64,000 bases of DNA from Bemisia tabaci (GCF_918797505.1 NC_092795.1:32661131-32725130); one strand, 5' to 3'; positions 45,476 through 55,753 are shown, numbered from the stretch's first letter. Numbers and translations are program-made. The notes: a model not told the origin generated them from the sequence alone.

Positions 45476-45981
45476 AGCGGGTCGATTGTTGAAATTGATA
45501 GACAAAGCTATACACTGGAAAAAACACATTGGATCTAGAGTCCAGACTCTTGAAAACATTGACAAGAAAAAACACTCTTGATTCAATCAGATTTAAGCTT
45601 AAATCAAAAGGAAATCCGCTCAAGTTAAGAGACTTGGTTCTTGACTTAAGCTTAAATCTGATTGAATCGAGAGTACTTTTTCTTGCTGATGTTTTTAAGA
45701 GTCTGGACTCTAGATCCAATGGGTTTGTTTTTCCAGTGTACACAAAGAAGACAAAAGGGATTTGGAGGGATCCTTTGGGAGGAAGTGGGTGGTTGCAATG
45801 GACAAAGGAGGAAAGGAATCGACTATAACTAACGGCAACCCACGAGAGGCCCTTCAGTTAGTCCATCATTTACCCTCTTAGTCTATAGGAACCACCCACT
45901 TCAACCAATAGGATCGCTCCATATTCCCTATGTCTCCTTTGTCTAAAGCTTTGTCTATCAATTTCAATGATCAGACCGCAG
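45476..45981. mobile_element. Fold-back MITE K, interrupted by a CACTGG MITE at TA
   Basis: Left AGCGGGTCGATTGTTGAAAT; right AATTTCAATGATCAGACCGC; GTGGGTGGTTGCAATGG faces CCACCCACTTCAACCAATAG. The interruption at 45513-45738 falls in the CAAAGCTATA part of the left arm, which is unbroken in the copy at 53850. Confidence 0.87.
45513..45738. mobile_element. CACTGG fold-back MITE, copy 4, with TA target duplication
   Basis: CACTGGAAAAAACACATTGG to a right end of TTTGTTTTTCCAGTG, 226 bp. TA at 45511-45512 and 45739-45740. Both arms carry GATTTAAGCTTAAATC. Confidence 0.9.
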
Positions 45982-46025
45982 GCCTTTCCTTTAATTCATT
46001 GTTGCAGGGATACACTGCTGTGCTA

Positions 46026-46232
46026 CACTGAAAAAAAAGCTCCGGGCTGTATATGTAGACATACCGTCCGTTCCAGGCTCAAGAGACGGTGAGTTACGGG
46101 TGCTGGAGCCGTAGCTTTGACTGCTCCAGGTGCTACGCCCGGAGCTTTCTGCTCCTGAGCCCGGAACGTGGACGATGTGTCTACATGACCCGTAAGTACG
46201 GCTTCCACACGGCCGGAGTTTTTTAATCAGCG
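46026..46232. mobile_element. Fold-back MITE with CACTGAAAAAAAAGCTCCGG end
   Basis: CACTGAAAAAAAAGCTCCGG at the left faces GGCCGGAGTTTTTTAATCAG at the right. ATGTAGACATACCGTCCGTT faces the same words reversed near GACGATGTGTCTACATGACC. TA lies at both ends, but the right terminus has decayed. Confidence 0.7.
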
Positions 46233-46239
46233 TAAGGGA

Positions 46240-47360
46240 AAACAATCGAATAAACAATCGAATCTTGCCAAATCCCCCCCCCCCCTCCATAAAATATGTT
46301 TTTGAGGAACGTTTGATGTGTTGACAAATCATGGTTATCTCTTGCCAGGATCTATTTTCAAAGACTTGCAGTTCGTAAAACGTCATTTATATGACGCTGT
46401 GTTATTTCGGGCCTTCTTAATTACTCCCTAATCAGAAAGTAAGCCAAATGGAGCCACTGTAGCGCAAAGAGCTGATTAAGAAACAACTAGGAACATGGCA
46501 TATGGTGGTTGTTCATATGAATCAGTTTCTTTCCAGATATCTCCCACGTGGTTCGTTAATGAGGAAAGTTCAAGGAGATCTCCAAAACGGTGTAAAAAAT
46601 TATAATTTAAATTAACTTTCGGTAAATTTAACAGTAGAGATTTGGAGATATTCTTGCGAAGAAGCGATATGCTTTCACAGCCAAAAAATATACCCGATAC
46701 GTGGTGGACGTTCCCTGTGACTTTAGAGTCTGATACGAGAGACTCCAATTCACAGCGACGGTAGCGAATCATTTGATAGTTGAATCACCCTGTATATACT
46801 CTAACCCCTCCCGGTGCGCTAAAACTGGACGTCTAGTCAAAGGCCAAAGGGGCGCATCCGGAGGAAACGGAAAGAATCGATCGAGACTAACGCCATAACC
46901 TGATGAGCTACAAAACCTATAGGAGTGAAGACGCGATGGGGGCCATGAGATTTCGGTCATGCTTGGTTAGTGCGTGAACCAATTGAAAAGTAACCGCTCG
47001 ACTCGATGGCCGAGCGAAAACATTATGAACACGTTGAAAACAAAACACGAGGGTTGAAAAAAAAGACAAATAACGCGCTGATGAATGCCGTGGATTCTTG
47101 GCCGCGGAATCGGGCAACAATAGCGGAAAGGTCGCCCCGACTGGATGCCAGGATGTTGTGTTGACTCTATCAACGTCACAGCCATCAAGTCAAACAGAAT
47201 AGAAAATAAAAAGAAAAAGGAGAGAGGGAAAGGAAAAAACAGAGAGACTGAGATTCTTTTCTCAAAAGGTGCCGTCGCGTGATAATGTCAAAGTTGTACG
47301 GAGCATGGAAAGCTAAAGATTCAGCTCATAAATTACATCACGCACGTATTTTACTAATAC
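46240..47360. other. Unassigned sequence
   Basis: C-run at 46267. Short frames only. Confidence 0.35.
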
Positions 47361-47365
47361 AAATA

Positions 47366-47647
47366 CAGGGTGTCTACTAAAACAGGCTGGCGCGAAATCA
47401 GTGCTTATAAAGTACTTTTTCGGTCCATTCCCAATTATTCCAGTACCTCCTTTACAGAAAAACGAAATTCGGAAATTTTCAAAAATTCGAATTTCCTACT
47501 CAAATTGCGACAAAAATGACAAAAAAAATGAGAAAAATTCCGGACCGTCTTGTGGAATTTCAGCACTTTTTCAGTGCTTCTGGACCGCGTTGAAAAAGCA
47601 GTACTATTTCCGGACTTTCGAAAAATTCCGGACTCGTAGACACCCTG
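47366..47647 (+). mobile_element. TCAGTAC-word element (family 1), complete but diverged
   Basis: CAGGGTGTCTACTAAAACAG to CTCGTAGACACCCTG, 282 bp. Some CAGTAC words have drifted to CAGTGC. The middle AAATTGCGACAAAAATGACA is conserved. Confidence 0.86.
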
Positions 47648-47819
47648 ATAATGTATGAGCAGAAACCGTTACCGAAATAGCGAGTTTCTCTGACTGATAA
47701 ATTAAATGCAAGTTTAAATGTTGCTCAGGATAGCTCCAGTTTTGAGTGGTAAAACGCCTGCCTGCCGATCTCGCAACTACTCGTTAAGTGTCTTTGCGGA
47801 TTTCCATCCAGAGGTAAAC

Positions 47820-48752
47820 ATGAAGGCTATTTCCATTTAAAATCTTCCGTCACATTCGCACGGCGCAATGATACAACTATTTGAACTCCCCGGAATGCGT
47901 GAGGTATCACGTCGCATTCGAAGGCGTTTTCAAAACAGCCAAATTCCGATACCCGGATTATCGTTTTGCATAGTTCATATTCTTTTGTTATATCCCGTAC
48001 CACTCGCCTACTTTTACTCCTCGTAGAAAAACCACCCATTTGCTAAATACAAGTCTAGCTGGAGCGCACTTCAGCCATGCATTCACCACTGCAAACATTT
48101 CAGAGGAAATCGACAAGCCCAGCGTGCATGGAGGCTATTTCCATTTAAATCTTCCGTCACATTCTTACGGCGCAATGATACAACTATTTGAACTCTCCGG
48201 AATGCATGAGGTATCACGCCGCATTTGAAGGCGTTTTCAAAACAGCCGAGAAGTTCCGTTATCGGAATAATCGTTTTGCATAGTTCATATTATTTTGTTT
48301 CCATTTATAACCACTTGTTTAATTATAATCCTCCTATAAAAACCACCCATTTGCTAAATAAAATTCTAGCTGAAGCGCACTTGAGCGCTTTCATGACTGC
48401 AAAAATGTTAACGGAAATCGAAAAGGCCAGCGTGCATGAAGGCTATTTCAATTGTAATCTTCCGTCGCATTTCTAAATTCTAAGGCGCAATGATACAACT
48501 ATTTGAACTCTCCGGAATGCGTGAGGTATCACGCCGCATTTGAAGGCGTTTTCAAAACAGCCAAGTTCCGGTACCCGCATTATTGTTATGCATAGTTCAT
48601 ATTCTTTTGTTTTCATTTCTAACCACTTGTTTTATAATCCTCGTAGAAAAACCACCCATTTGCTAAATACAAATTGCTGTAGCGCATTTCAGCTATGCAT
48701 TCACCACAGCAAAAATGTCAAAGGAAATCGACAAGCCAAGCGTGCATGAAGA
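47820..48752 (+). repeat. Satellite-like array, three ~309-bp units
   Basis: GGCGCAATGATACAACTATT recurs at 47862, 48169 and 48483; ACCACCCATTTGCTAAATA at 48031, 48342 and 48651. Units differ by small substitutions and indels. The array begins at CATGAAGGCTATTTCC and ends with the same word CATGAAG, so it holds three whole units. Short frames inside are not conserved between units. Confidence 0.88.
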
Positions 48753-49455
48753 CAGGCCCGGCACAAGGCGGGGATACTGGGTCCCTGGTACCGGAGCCAG
48801 GGCCCCGGAGGGGGCCCGCGTTACCCGTGAAAAGCCATTACGAATTCACATGCAACCCTTGTTTCGGAAGAAAAAGTGAAAAATTTACCCTAAAAATCTC
48901 GCAAAAGGTGAATAGATTTTCAGAAACACGCTGGGGCACTCTATAATTCTTCTTAAATTTTCAAAGAAGTATACTTTTTGGAAAATTTCTATCTATTTTC
49001 AAGATTTTCAGTACAGCGGGATATTTTTAGTAACTGCGTTTCATTTTTTTCCGTCGTCAGATGCTAAGAGTCTCCAGTTTGGGCATCCTCGACTTCAATG
49101 GCTCATGGCTCAACTCCCTTGCCATAGACAAACAAAGGGGGAGTCCAGGGGGGCCTGGCCCTCTTAGAACTGAAAATAGTATCATATGCCCCCCCCCCCT
49201 CAAAAAAATAAAAATTTTCCAGATGTTTTGAATGCAACAATTCGCAAGTATTTTGTGCTGAAAGTAGAAAAAAAACATAATTATTCCGCAGAAATTGATG
49301 GAAAAATCTTTATGGAAGCTTCAAAATGCGTCCGATTAGTCGTATAAATTCTAAAATTTCTCGGGAGATGCCTCTCGGACCCCCCCCCCCCTCCGTGCTT
49401 GGGGCCCGGACCTTAAAACTGGTACCAGGGCTCGAGATGGGATGTGGCGGGCCTG
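48753..49455. mobile_element. Possible hAT-like element with CAGGCCCGGC ends
   Basis: CAGGCCCGGCACAAGGCGGG at the left and GATGTGGCGGGCCTG at the right are approximate inverses; CTGGTACCGGAGCC faces ACTGGTACCAGGGC. No matching 8-bp flank was found. C-runs at 49191 and 49380. It directly abuts the 309-bp array. Confidence 0.4.
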
Positions 49456-49459
49456 GGTA

Positions 49460-50330
49460 CAGCTCCTGGTATAGCTTTTACTGCGGTTCCACTGAATTTC
49501 CTTACGTATCTCGGAGTGTTACGGCGACGTTTCGTGGGCTATTTGACTTGCGGCGCGCCGTCTCTGGGGCTGTGTTTACGTATGTAAAGGATGACACAGT
49601 AGGATACACATCAACGTACTCCCAAGTTGAGAAATTGCCTACCTACGCACAGAGAAGGCAAACACGTGAACGTACTGATGAAACATGCGGTTTACTTTTT
49701 ATTTTGGTCAGTTTTTCATAGGGTTACAGTGACCAAATCAAAATGTGCAACCTGGTGCAACCAATGGAGAGTCTCATGTCTCTGATAAATACGGACGTTT
49801 TGAACCGTGCAATACTATCTCTCCCTTGACGTGAAAGTTACTTTCTGAGGCCAGCGCTCAAATTCGCATAATGAGGGCTCGTGACCAAAAGAATGATTGG
49901 TTTAGCGATCCTGAGCTAATTTGCCAAAATTCGCCCCTCAAAATCTTACGCTGACATTCATAAGATGACTTACGTTTGACGATTTGCGCATCAATCATCA
50001 TTAGGCGAAAAGGAACGTTGACCTCGGACTTTGACTTGTGGCACACTCGATGAAATTGCTTAGATTTTGCGCCCGGGTCTTTAAAATATACCGTCTCTGG
50101 TCCCGAAGGTGCCAAGAGAGGGAGGATCGAGCCACCCGCGCTCGAAATTCGAATTTAGTTTCCGTGCGATAGCCGTGCACTTCCGGTGTTGAGCTTGGCG
50201 CGCGAGTCGTGAACATAACACCGGGTGAAATCTATTTCGGTTCACGTAAGTACACTTGCACTTGAACTCGCACCTGTGAATGAATCAATGTGTCGCCGGT
50301 CTCAGGCAGAGCGCAGCAAAATACACCAGC
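49460..50330. other. Unassigned sequence
   Basis: No recognised gene or repeat. Confidence 0.35.
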
Positions 50331-50333
50331 ATT

Positions 50334-50471
50334 CGCGGATCCAACAAATTGGCAACATTGTTTTCCTCCATTTAAACCTATGTAAATGTATCGATTCTTG
50401 GAGGGGCTAGGTGCTCTGACAAGAATCGATTATTTGACATAGGTTTAAACGGAAGGAATCCGGCGTTACCC
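50334..50471. mobile_element. GGATCC MITE, copy 3 (right end lost)
   Basis: Left CGCGGATCCAACAAATTGGC; inner words ATGTATCGATTCTTGG and AGAATCGATTATTTG. The right arm stops at GGCGTTACC, where a half palindrome starts. Confidence 0.75.
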
Positions 50472-50594
50472 AATGGAGATGTTGCATGTGTGAGGAATTT
50501 GCGATTTGACTGTTGATTCTTATGTAAAAGTTCGCGAGAAACACGATGGTGCCACTGGTTTTCTCTGAAATCAATTCCCAAGCTCAAAAAAAGC
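50472..50594. mobile_element. Half of a 0.5-kb palindrome
   Basis: AATGGAGATGTTGCATGTGT through AACTCCCAAGCTCAAAAAAAGC-type words (ATTCCCAAGCTCAAAAAAAG), then it switches without a spacer to another repeat at 50595. Only the left arm is present. Confidence 0.8.
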
Positions 50595-50710
50595 GATAAA
50601 AAACACGATAAACAGGGTGTTCGCAACAAACACCTTAATAATCGATTCTTTACCATAGCTTCAAATGGGAAAATATCGATAATCGGTCATTCACGCCACG
50701 CGCACTGCCC
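50595..50710. mobile_element. Half of the GTGGCGTGGCGTGA hAT-type MITE
   Basis: AAACAGGGTGTTCGCAACAA, then CACCTTAATAATCGATTCTT and TTCACGCCACGCGCACTGCC match the inner part and one arm of the copy at 743-904. Its other arm is missing. Confidence 0.7.
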
Positions 50711-50714
50711 AATT

Positions 50715-51295
50715 TTCCCAAGAAATTCGTATTTAAAAAAAAAAAAAAAAAAAAATCTCCGAGGAAACACGAGAAAACTTTAAAAATTCAGAAAAATTTA
50801 CTTGGAGGCCAACTTCGGCTCATGCTGGAGGCTTACGGGCCGTGAAACCTCAGAGTAACTGGTCTCCTACGCCACCGTATCTACGTGCGACGAAAGCAAA
50901 CGCTCTTCACCGAGGTGGTGCGGCGAAACCGACGATGGAATCATACCTCACGTGGGTAGAAGGGACGGACGTCTGGGAGCGAAGCGCGAAAAAATCATCA
51001 CTCGCTAGCGACAGGGCGTAACGACATTTTGAGGTGGACCCTACCGAAGGATAGTTTCTACGCTTTCTGCGGTCCAGAGTGACGGAAGTTACGCCCTCCT
51101 CAGGCACGCCACGCCGCGCCGCGCCGTAGCGGAAGAGAAAGCCTTTGAGGCTGTATCAGTGTATCTCCGTCAACTTTTGCCTGCGCTGGGTGGGACCGTT
51201 CGCAGGGCCGCCTGAAGTCGCACTCACAGCGTGGCCAAGCTGATCCTTCAAAGGAACGCCAATAAACGCTATAAGTTGTTAAGTCAACGTAGGGG
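50715..51295. other. Unassigned sequence, GC-rich near 51100
   Basis: A-run at 50735-50754. AGGGCGTAACGACATTTTGA near 51014 and GACGGAAGTTACGCCCTCCT near 51080 form a loose inverted repeat. No gene recognised. Confidence 0.35.
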
Positions 51296-51298
51296 TCA

Positions 51299-51804
51299 AA
51301 TGGAGTTGTTGCATGTGTGAGGAATTTGCGATTTGACTGTTGATTCTTACGTAGAAGTTCCCGAGGAACACGATGGTGTCACTGGTTTTCTCTGAAATCA
51401 ACTCCCAAGCTCAAAAAAGCTCTCAAGTTGAGGCCAAAATGGAGGGGATATCCCACGCTATTCTGAGAGTCCATCTCTACATCAAGACAAACTCTCCATG
51501 CAAAGATAGGGAGCAAATACATTGACAGGGCTGCCACTTTATTAGGGGACTCCAAAACTGAAAACGCGGCATTACTGCTAATGTATTTGCTCCCTATCTT
51601 TGCACGGAGAGTTTGTCTTGATATAGATGTGAACTCTCAGGATAGCGTGGAATGTCCCCTCCATTTTAGCCTCAACTTGAGAGCTTTTTTGAGCTTGGGA
51701 GTTGATTTCAGAGAAAACCAGTGGCACCATCGTGTTTCTCAAGAACTATTACATAAGAATCAACAATCAAATCGCAAATTCCTCACACATGCAACATCTC
51801 CTTT
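51299..51804. mobile_element. 0.5-kb fold-back palindrome, copy 3
   Basis: AATGGAGTTGTTGCATGTGT at the left and ACACATGCAACATCTCCTTT at the right. Same paired inner words as the copy at 36328, more diverged around 51440-51660. Confidence 0.88.
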
Positions 51805-51916
51805 CTTCATCGACTCATCCAGGGCTTTAAACCTAATCAGCTGAATGTCTTCGAGAATGTTGCGCCCAGCGTCAATAACATCGACAAGAATATACCTACA
51901 GATATACATATGTATG

Positions 51917-52739
51917 CAGGGCCGGATTTACCTACTTGCCGCCCATGGACCGCCTGTATTTTGCCGCCCCCTTCTCATTCGTTTTGAAACATCAATAAAA
52001 ACCATCAAATGAACGTGCCAGCGTGGGAGGGGTGCATAAGACGCGTTTACTCGTGTTGAACACATTTTTTGGGAAAGGCCTGGCAACACTACTAGCAAAA
52101 GTTCACGGAACTTTGCGCGAAAGTTAAGTTCCGTAAACCTATCTCTGCGTGGACAAGGCCTTCCATTCATAAGAAATGTACGGAAAAATTATGAAAGAAC
52201 AAATATAAATGTGGATCAATGATTTTAACTTCCGCCACCGCGCCGCGCAGACCGCGCCGTGTTTGGCGCAATGCGTGAAGTATTCACGCAGTCTTGTAGG
52301 CGCTATGCGTTTCACGCTGACCGCAATGACCGCACTGTGTTTGATGCAATGCGTGAGGTATTCGTGCAGTCTTGTTTCTTGTAGGCACTATTATGTGTTA
52401 CACGCAGAGCCGAGGGCTTCTCCTTTTCATCTCAAGTCCTCGCTATCATTTCTCTCTTGTAAGTCGCGCTGTTCCAGGCCAATTTGCGTGTTTGGTCTCT
52501 CTCTTAACTCGACTTCTTGAGGGTGCTGTCTCTTTTATCACTAAGAGACGGCAAAATTAGAAATTACTATACTCTCAGGAAATGAGAGATTTTGTCGCTT
52601 TTTCTCGTTTGTAATTTTGGTTTTAAAAAATCCGATTTTTTTTTATACCTACACTTTAAAAAATTGCAAATTTTTGCCGCCCCTTAGATTTGCCGCCATG
52701 GGCCGCGGCCCATGTGGCCACCCCCTTAATCCGGCCCTG
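51917..52739. mobile_element. hAT non-autonomous element (CAGGGCCGGATTTA ends), 8-bp target duplication
   Basis: Left CAGGGCCGGATTTACCTACT, right CCCTTAATCCGGCCCTG, 823 bp. Both flanks read TATGTATG (51909-51916 and 52740-52747), the 8-bp duplication expected of hAT elements. Subterminal TTGCCGCCCATGG faces CCATGGGCCGC. It contains a ~105-bp imperfect direct repeat (GTGTTTGGCGCAATGCGTGA at 52259 and GTGTTTGATGCAATGCGTGA at 52338). No transposase frame. Confidence 0.9.
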
Positions 52740-52744
52740 TATGT

Positions 52745-53845
52745 ATGTACACATCGCTTTTCCGTAATCATCCGTGTTACATGGTTACACACAGATCGTA
52801 GGGAAGGGCATAGGATAGATCTGATCCCAATTGAACTACGGTCATGGATTTCACTACACGCCCTTTTGGGTGTGCCTGTTACTAACATGATTTTCCTGAG
52901 GAAAAAGTGTCTATTCTAATTAAAGGCACCCGGATCAACCATCGAATCTTGTTCCTTAATTTCTGAATGTTATGCTAATCTATGTATTCACTACTTGTGA
53001 GTAGTTGTGTATCAATAATCAAATAATCCGAGGCGAAAGTTGCCTTCGTATGTCTTGACGCGAAAGATGATGTTATACATATCGCGTTTTTCAAGGAACG
53101 ATATCTCGATATCTCCAATAATATTAGACGTGCAGAAACTAGACGTTAGGGTAGATCTCAATATTTTTGCAAGCCTACAAACTCAAGCTATCCAAACGCC
53201 ATCCCGCTACTAACACAACTGATCCAGATCGATATTAGTCCGATAGCAAGATCAACTTTGGAGTTTCCCAAAGCCTTGAGCCTTCCTGATTTGAGTCGCT
53301 GTCATACCTGCATTCTGGCTGAATTTTCTGACTGACCGAGTACACATGCACTCAAACTCAACAGTCGGCAGTCGAGCACTGGCGACTGTTTATTCTTCCT
53401 AGGACTGTCAAGCAGGACTTGAGTATGACAACAGCGTTGCAGTTTTGCTGTTTCCGAAGAGTTCCTGCCGAGCTGGCCAATCCATAAGCGCAGTTACCCG
53501 ATCCCCATTTATCGATACGATCAGATGATCAGATTGGGGGAGCTGTCAAATGGAGCGAGTAGCGCGGGGAACTTTTGGCCCAAGTATACTAGGTGACATC
53601 TAGGTCCGGTTTTAATACCGCTGCTTGTTCGGATTTCTCCTCCGATTAAAGTTTGACAGGCGCTTCAAGCACCTGTTGAATTTTGACAGGACGACTAGAT
53701 TAAAGGACTTGCGCGCGCCTTAAGTGCAGTGTTCCATTAGTCTGGGGAACAATGTCCAGTTGATCAATGACCAACACACAGTTTCAATAATCAGCCCGCT
53801 GAAATATGCAAGAACTCCGCTCTTAAATTTTCGGCAATCCTCCTA
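52745..53845. other. Unassigned sequence; solitary MITE K end at 53781-53800
   Basis: TTTCAATAATCAGCCCGCTG near 53781 is a lone right end of MITE K. The rest shows no gene or repeat. Confidence 0.4.
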
Positions 53846-53849
53846 ACCT

Positions 53850-54112
53850 GCGGGCTTTTTGTTGAAAATGATAAGACAAAGCTATAGATAACGAAGACAA
53901 AAGGGATATAGAGGGATCCTATTGGTGGAAGCCGGTGGCTACAATGGACAAAGGAGGTAGGCAATAGGCTAACGAACGACAACCCACAAGACACCCCATA
54001 GTTAGTCCCTCATTTACCCCCTTAGTCTATCAGATGAACCAATGTAATCGCTCCACACTCACTGTCTCTTTTGTCTATAGCTTTATCTGTCAATTTCAAG
54101 AATGAGCCCACT
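53850..54112. mobile_element. Fold-back MITE K in the intron of the HECW-like gene
   Basis: GCGGGCTTTTTGTTGAAAAT at the left, AATTTCAAGAATGAGCCCAC at the right; TATTGGTGGAAGCC faces words near AGATGAACCAATG. It stops 38 bases short of the exon end at 54150 and so lies just inside the intron. Confidence 0.82.
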
Positions 54113-54149
54113 GTCGGGCAAAGCGGGAAAGAATAGAGGAGGCACTCAC

Positions 54150-54705
54150 CTAGAGGATAGAGTCCAATCCAATCGTCGGCGCTGAGCTGATGGCGGCTTG
54201 CGGAGAGGTTCCACCTGAGGTTGATCCAGAGGGCGGTCACCCGACCGTCCGAGTCGAGGACCCTGTCGGCGCACGCGGCCCTTAAGAAGTCGCCGGCGGG
54301 CGGGCCGGGCCCCTCGGCGCCACCCCCGCGCTGGACGGCGCTGGCCACGACCAGCTGGTTCACGTAGTCACCCCCGCGGCCCACTCCGACGCCCACCCCG
54401 CCGACGGCCTCGTCGAACTGGACGGGCGCCGCCGGCGCGGGGCTTCCGGCGCCATTTCCGGTCTCGGTGGCGGGGCCGGGGGCGGAGGGGAACTCGATGA
54501 CGTCACCGGGGTCGCCTTCATCCGCGGTCGGCTCCCGCTTCTCCACGGTGAACCACCAGCGTCGCAGTCTCCGCTTAAAGCGTGGCTCCGGCCTCCGTGG
54601 CCCCGTCCCCACGGCCGCCTTCACCGCGCCCGCGCCCGCCCACGCACTCCCGAGAGCCCACCGCAAGCTCCACTATCCCACTCCAGGCCCAGATCTTCAC
54701 ATCAT
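54150..54705 (-). CDS. Exon of a HECW-like (NEDD4-family) E3 ubiquitin ligase, N-terminal region
   Basis: HECW proteins are HECT-type ubiquitin ligases with an N-terminal HECW_N domain, C2, WW and HECT domains. On the minus strand an open frame runs from about 54670 to the donor CTAG|GTGAGT (exon end 54150, phase 1). Its C-terminal part reads LWINLRWNLSASRHQLSADD then WIGLYPLG, which resembles the DWIGLY segment that opens HECW_N. The preceding 150 residues are Gly/Pro/Ala-rich and GC-rich, without a domain. A good acceptor (GATTTCAG) would start the exon at 54705, but its first 13 codons in this frame contain TGA and TAG, and the frame has no ATG. So either the true start is a splice inside 54575-54670, or a base is missing in this GC-rich stretch. 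Further exons would lie at lower coordinates; I could not place them. Confidence 0.5.
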
Positions 54706-54771
54706 CTGAAATCAAAAAATCGTCCCAATCCATTAGATTCTTCATCAAATATCCAGAAGAATGCTGCCGTG

Positions 54772-55064
54772 CAGGGTGTCTAGTCAAACAGGTGGGCCAA
54801 AAGTCAGTACTTTTACGGTGCTTTTTCAGTACATTCCCAAAAAATTCAATACCTCCTCAACAGAAAAATTCAGTGCTTTTTCAGCAACTCCATTCGACGA
54901 AATTCGAAAAATTTCAAATATTTGAATTTCTCGCTCAAATTGAGACAAAAATGACCAAAATATGAAAAAAAGTCCGAACCTTTTGCGGAATTTCCGCACT
55001 TTTTCAATACTTCCGGACCCCCCTTAAAAAATCGGTACTATTTCCGGACTTGTAGACACCTTGG
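54772..55064 (+). mobile_element. TCAGTAC-word element (family 1), complete
   Basis: CAGGGTGTCTAGTCAAACAG to CTTGTAGACACCTTGG, 293 bp. It lies 67 bases upstream of the likely acceptor of the minus-strand HECW-like exon, so inside its intron or 5' region. Confidence 0.86.
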
Positions 55065-55068
55065 CCCT

Positions 55069-55310
55069 AAGGAAGAACGCCGTATGAACATTAGAGAGTT
55101 CCCAAATTTCCCTCAATAAGATGTTTATTTTTGAAGGAATTTATCAATATTTTTCCTTGAAATTTTCAGACTTTTTAGATCAAAGTACGAACAATATTAT
55201 CTGAGAAATTGGAAGAAAAATATGTTCATATTTTCTTGAAAATTAGTGAATTGTCAAAGGAAATTTGCCAACGCCTGAAGGCTCATACGGCATTCTTCCT
55301 AAACACAGCA
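55069..55310. mobile_element. Fold-back element J, copy next to a TCAGTAC element
   Basis: CCCTAAGGAAGAACGCCGTA at the left, TACGGCATTCTTCCTAAACA at the right; AAATTTCCCTCAATAAGATG faces AAAGGAAATTTGCC. About 240 bp. Confidence 0.78.
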
Positions 55311-55317
55311 GAATGAG

Positions 55318-55400
55318 GGGCCGTTCAAGAATTACGTACGCAATTTTTGCCGACTTTTTGACTGCCCCCCCCCCCCCCCTCCCCCAACCAGCCTCTCACT
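55318..55400. repeat. G/C-run bounded repeat fragment (GGGCCGTTCAAGAATTACGTA)
   Basis: GGGGCCGTTCAAGAATTACG followed by TACGCAATTTTTGCCGACTT and a C-run of about 14. It resembles the ends of G-run elements such as that at 6190-6480. Confidence 0.4.
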
Positions 55401-55479
55401 CCCCACTTCCTCAAATGTTTCCAAAATATAACGTAGCAAACTTGAAAAATTGTTGAGAACGTTTATTTTCAGGTAAATT

Positions 55480-55753
55480 CAGGGTGTTTACTTTTTTTCA
55501 CTTTGGGAAATCCTGATTTTTTACTGCTAAATCTTGATTTTATAAGGTTTCCAAATCCTGATTTATTGCGGAAAAAATTAACAGGCGGATATCGGATAAC
55601 TAACGAATAATAAGCGGACGGTCAACTTTTCTCAAATCTTGATTGTACGACCGATTTTTCCTCAAATCCTGAAAATCCATGAAATTGGATGAAATCCTGA
55701 TTGACCTCAAATCCTGATAGAATCAGGAAAATCCTGATGCTCTAGACACCCTG
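55480..55753 (+). mobile_element. AAATCCTGATTT-word element (family 3), second copy
   Basis: CAGGGTGTTTACTTTTTTTC at the left and CTCTAGACACCCTG at the right, 274 bp, filled with AAATCCTGATTT-type words and the same CTTTGGGAAATCCTG start as the copy at 43294. Confidence 0.85.

Noticed and set aside
47735..47790. tRNA-like GAGTGGTAAAACGCCTGCCTG
   Set aside because: Resembles a D-arm, but no B box follows at the right distance.
47820..48752. Possible CRISPR-like array
   Set aside because: Whole 309-bp units repeat in tandem without short repeats and unique spacers, in a eukaryotic genome; it is a satellite.
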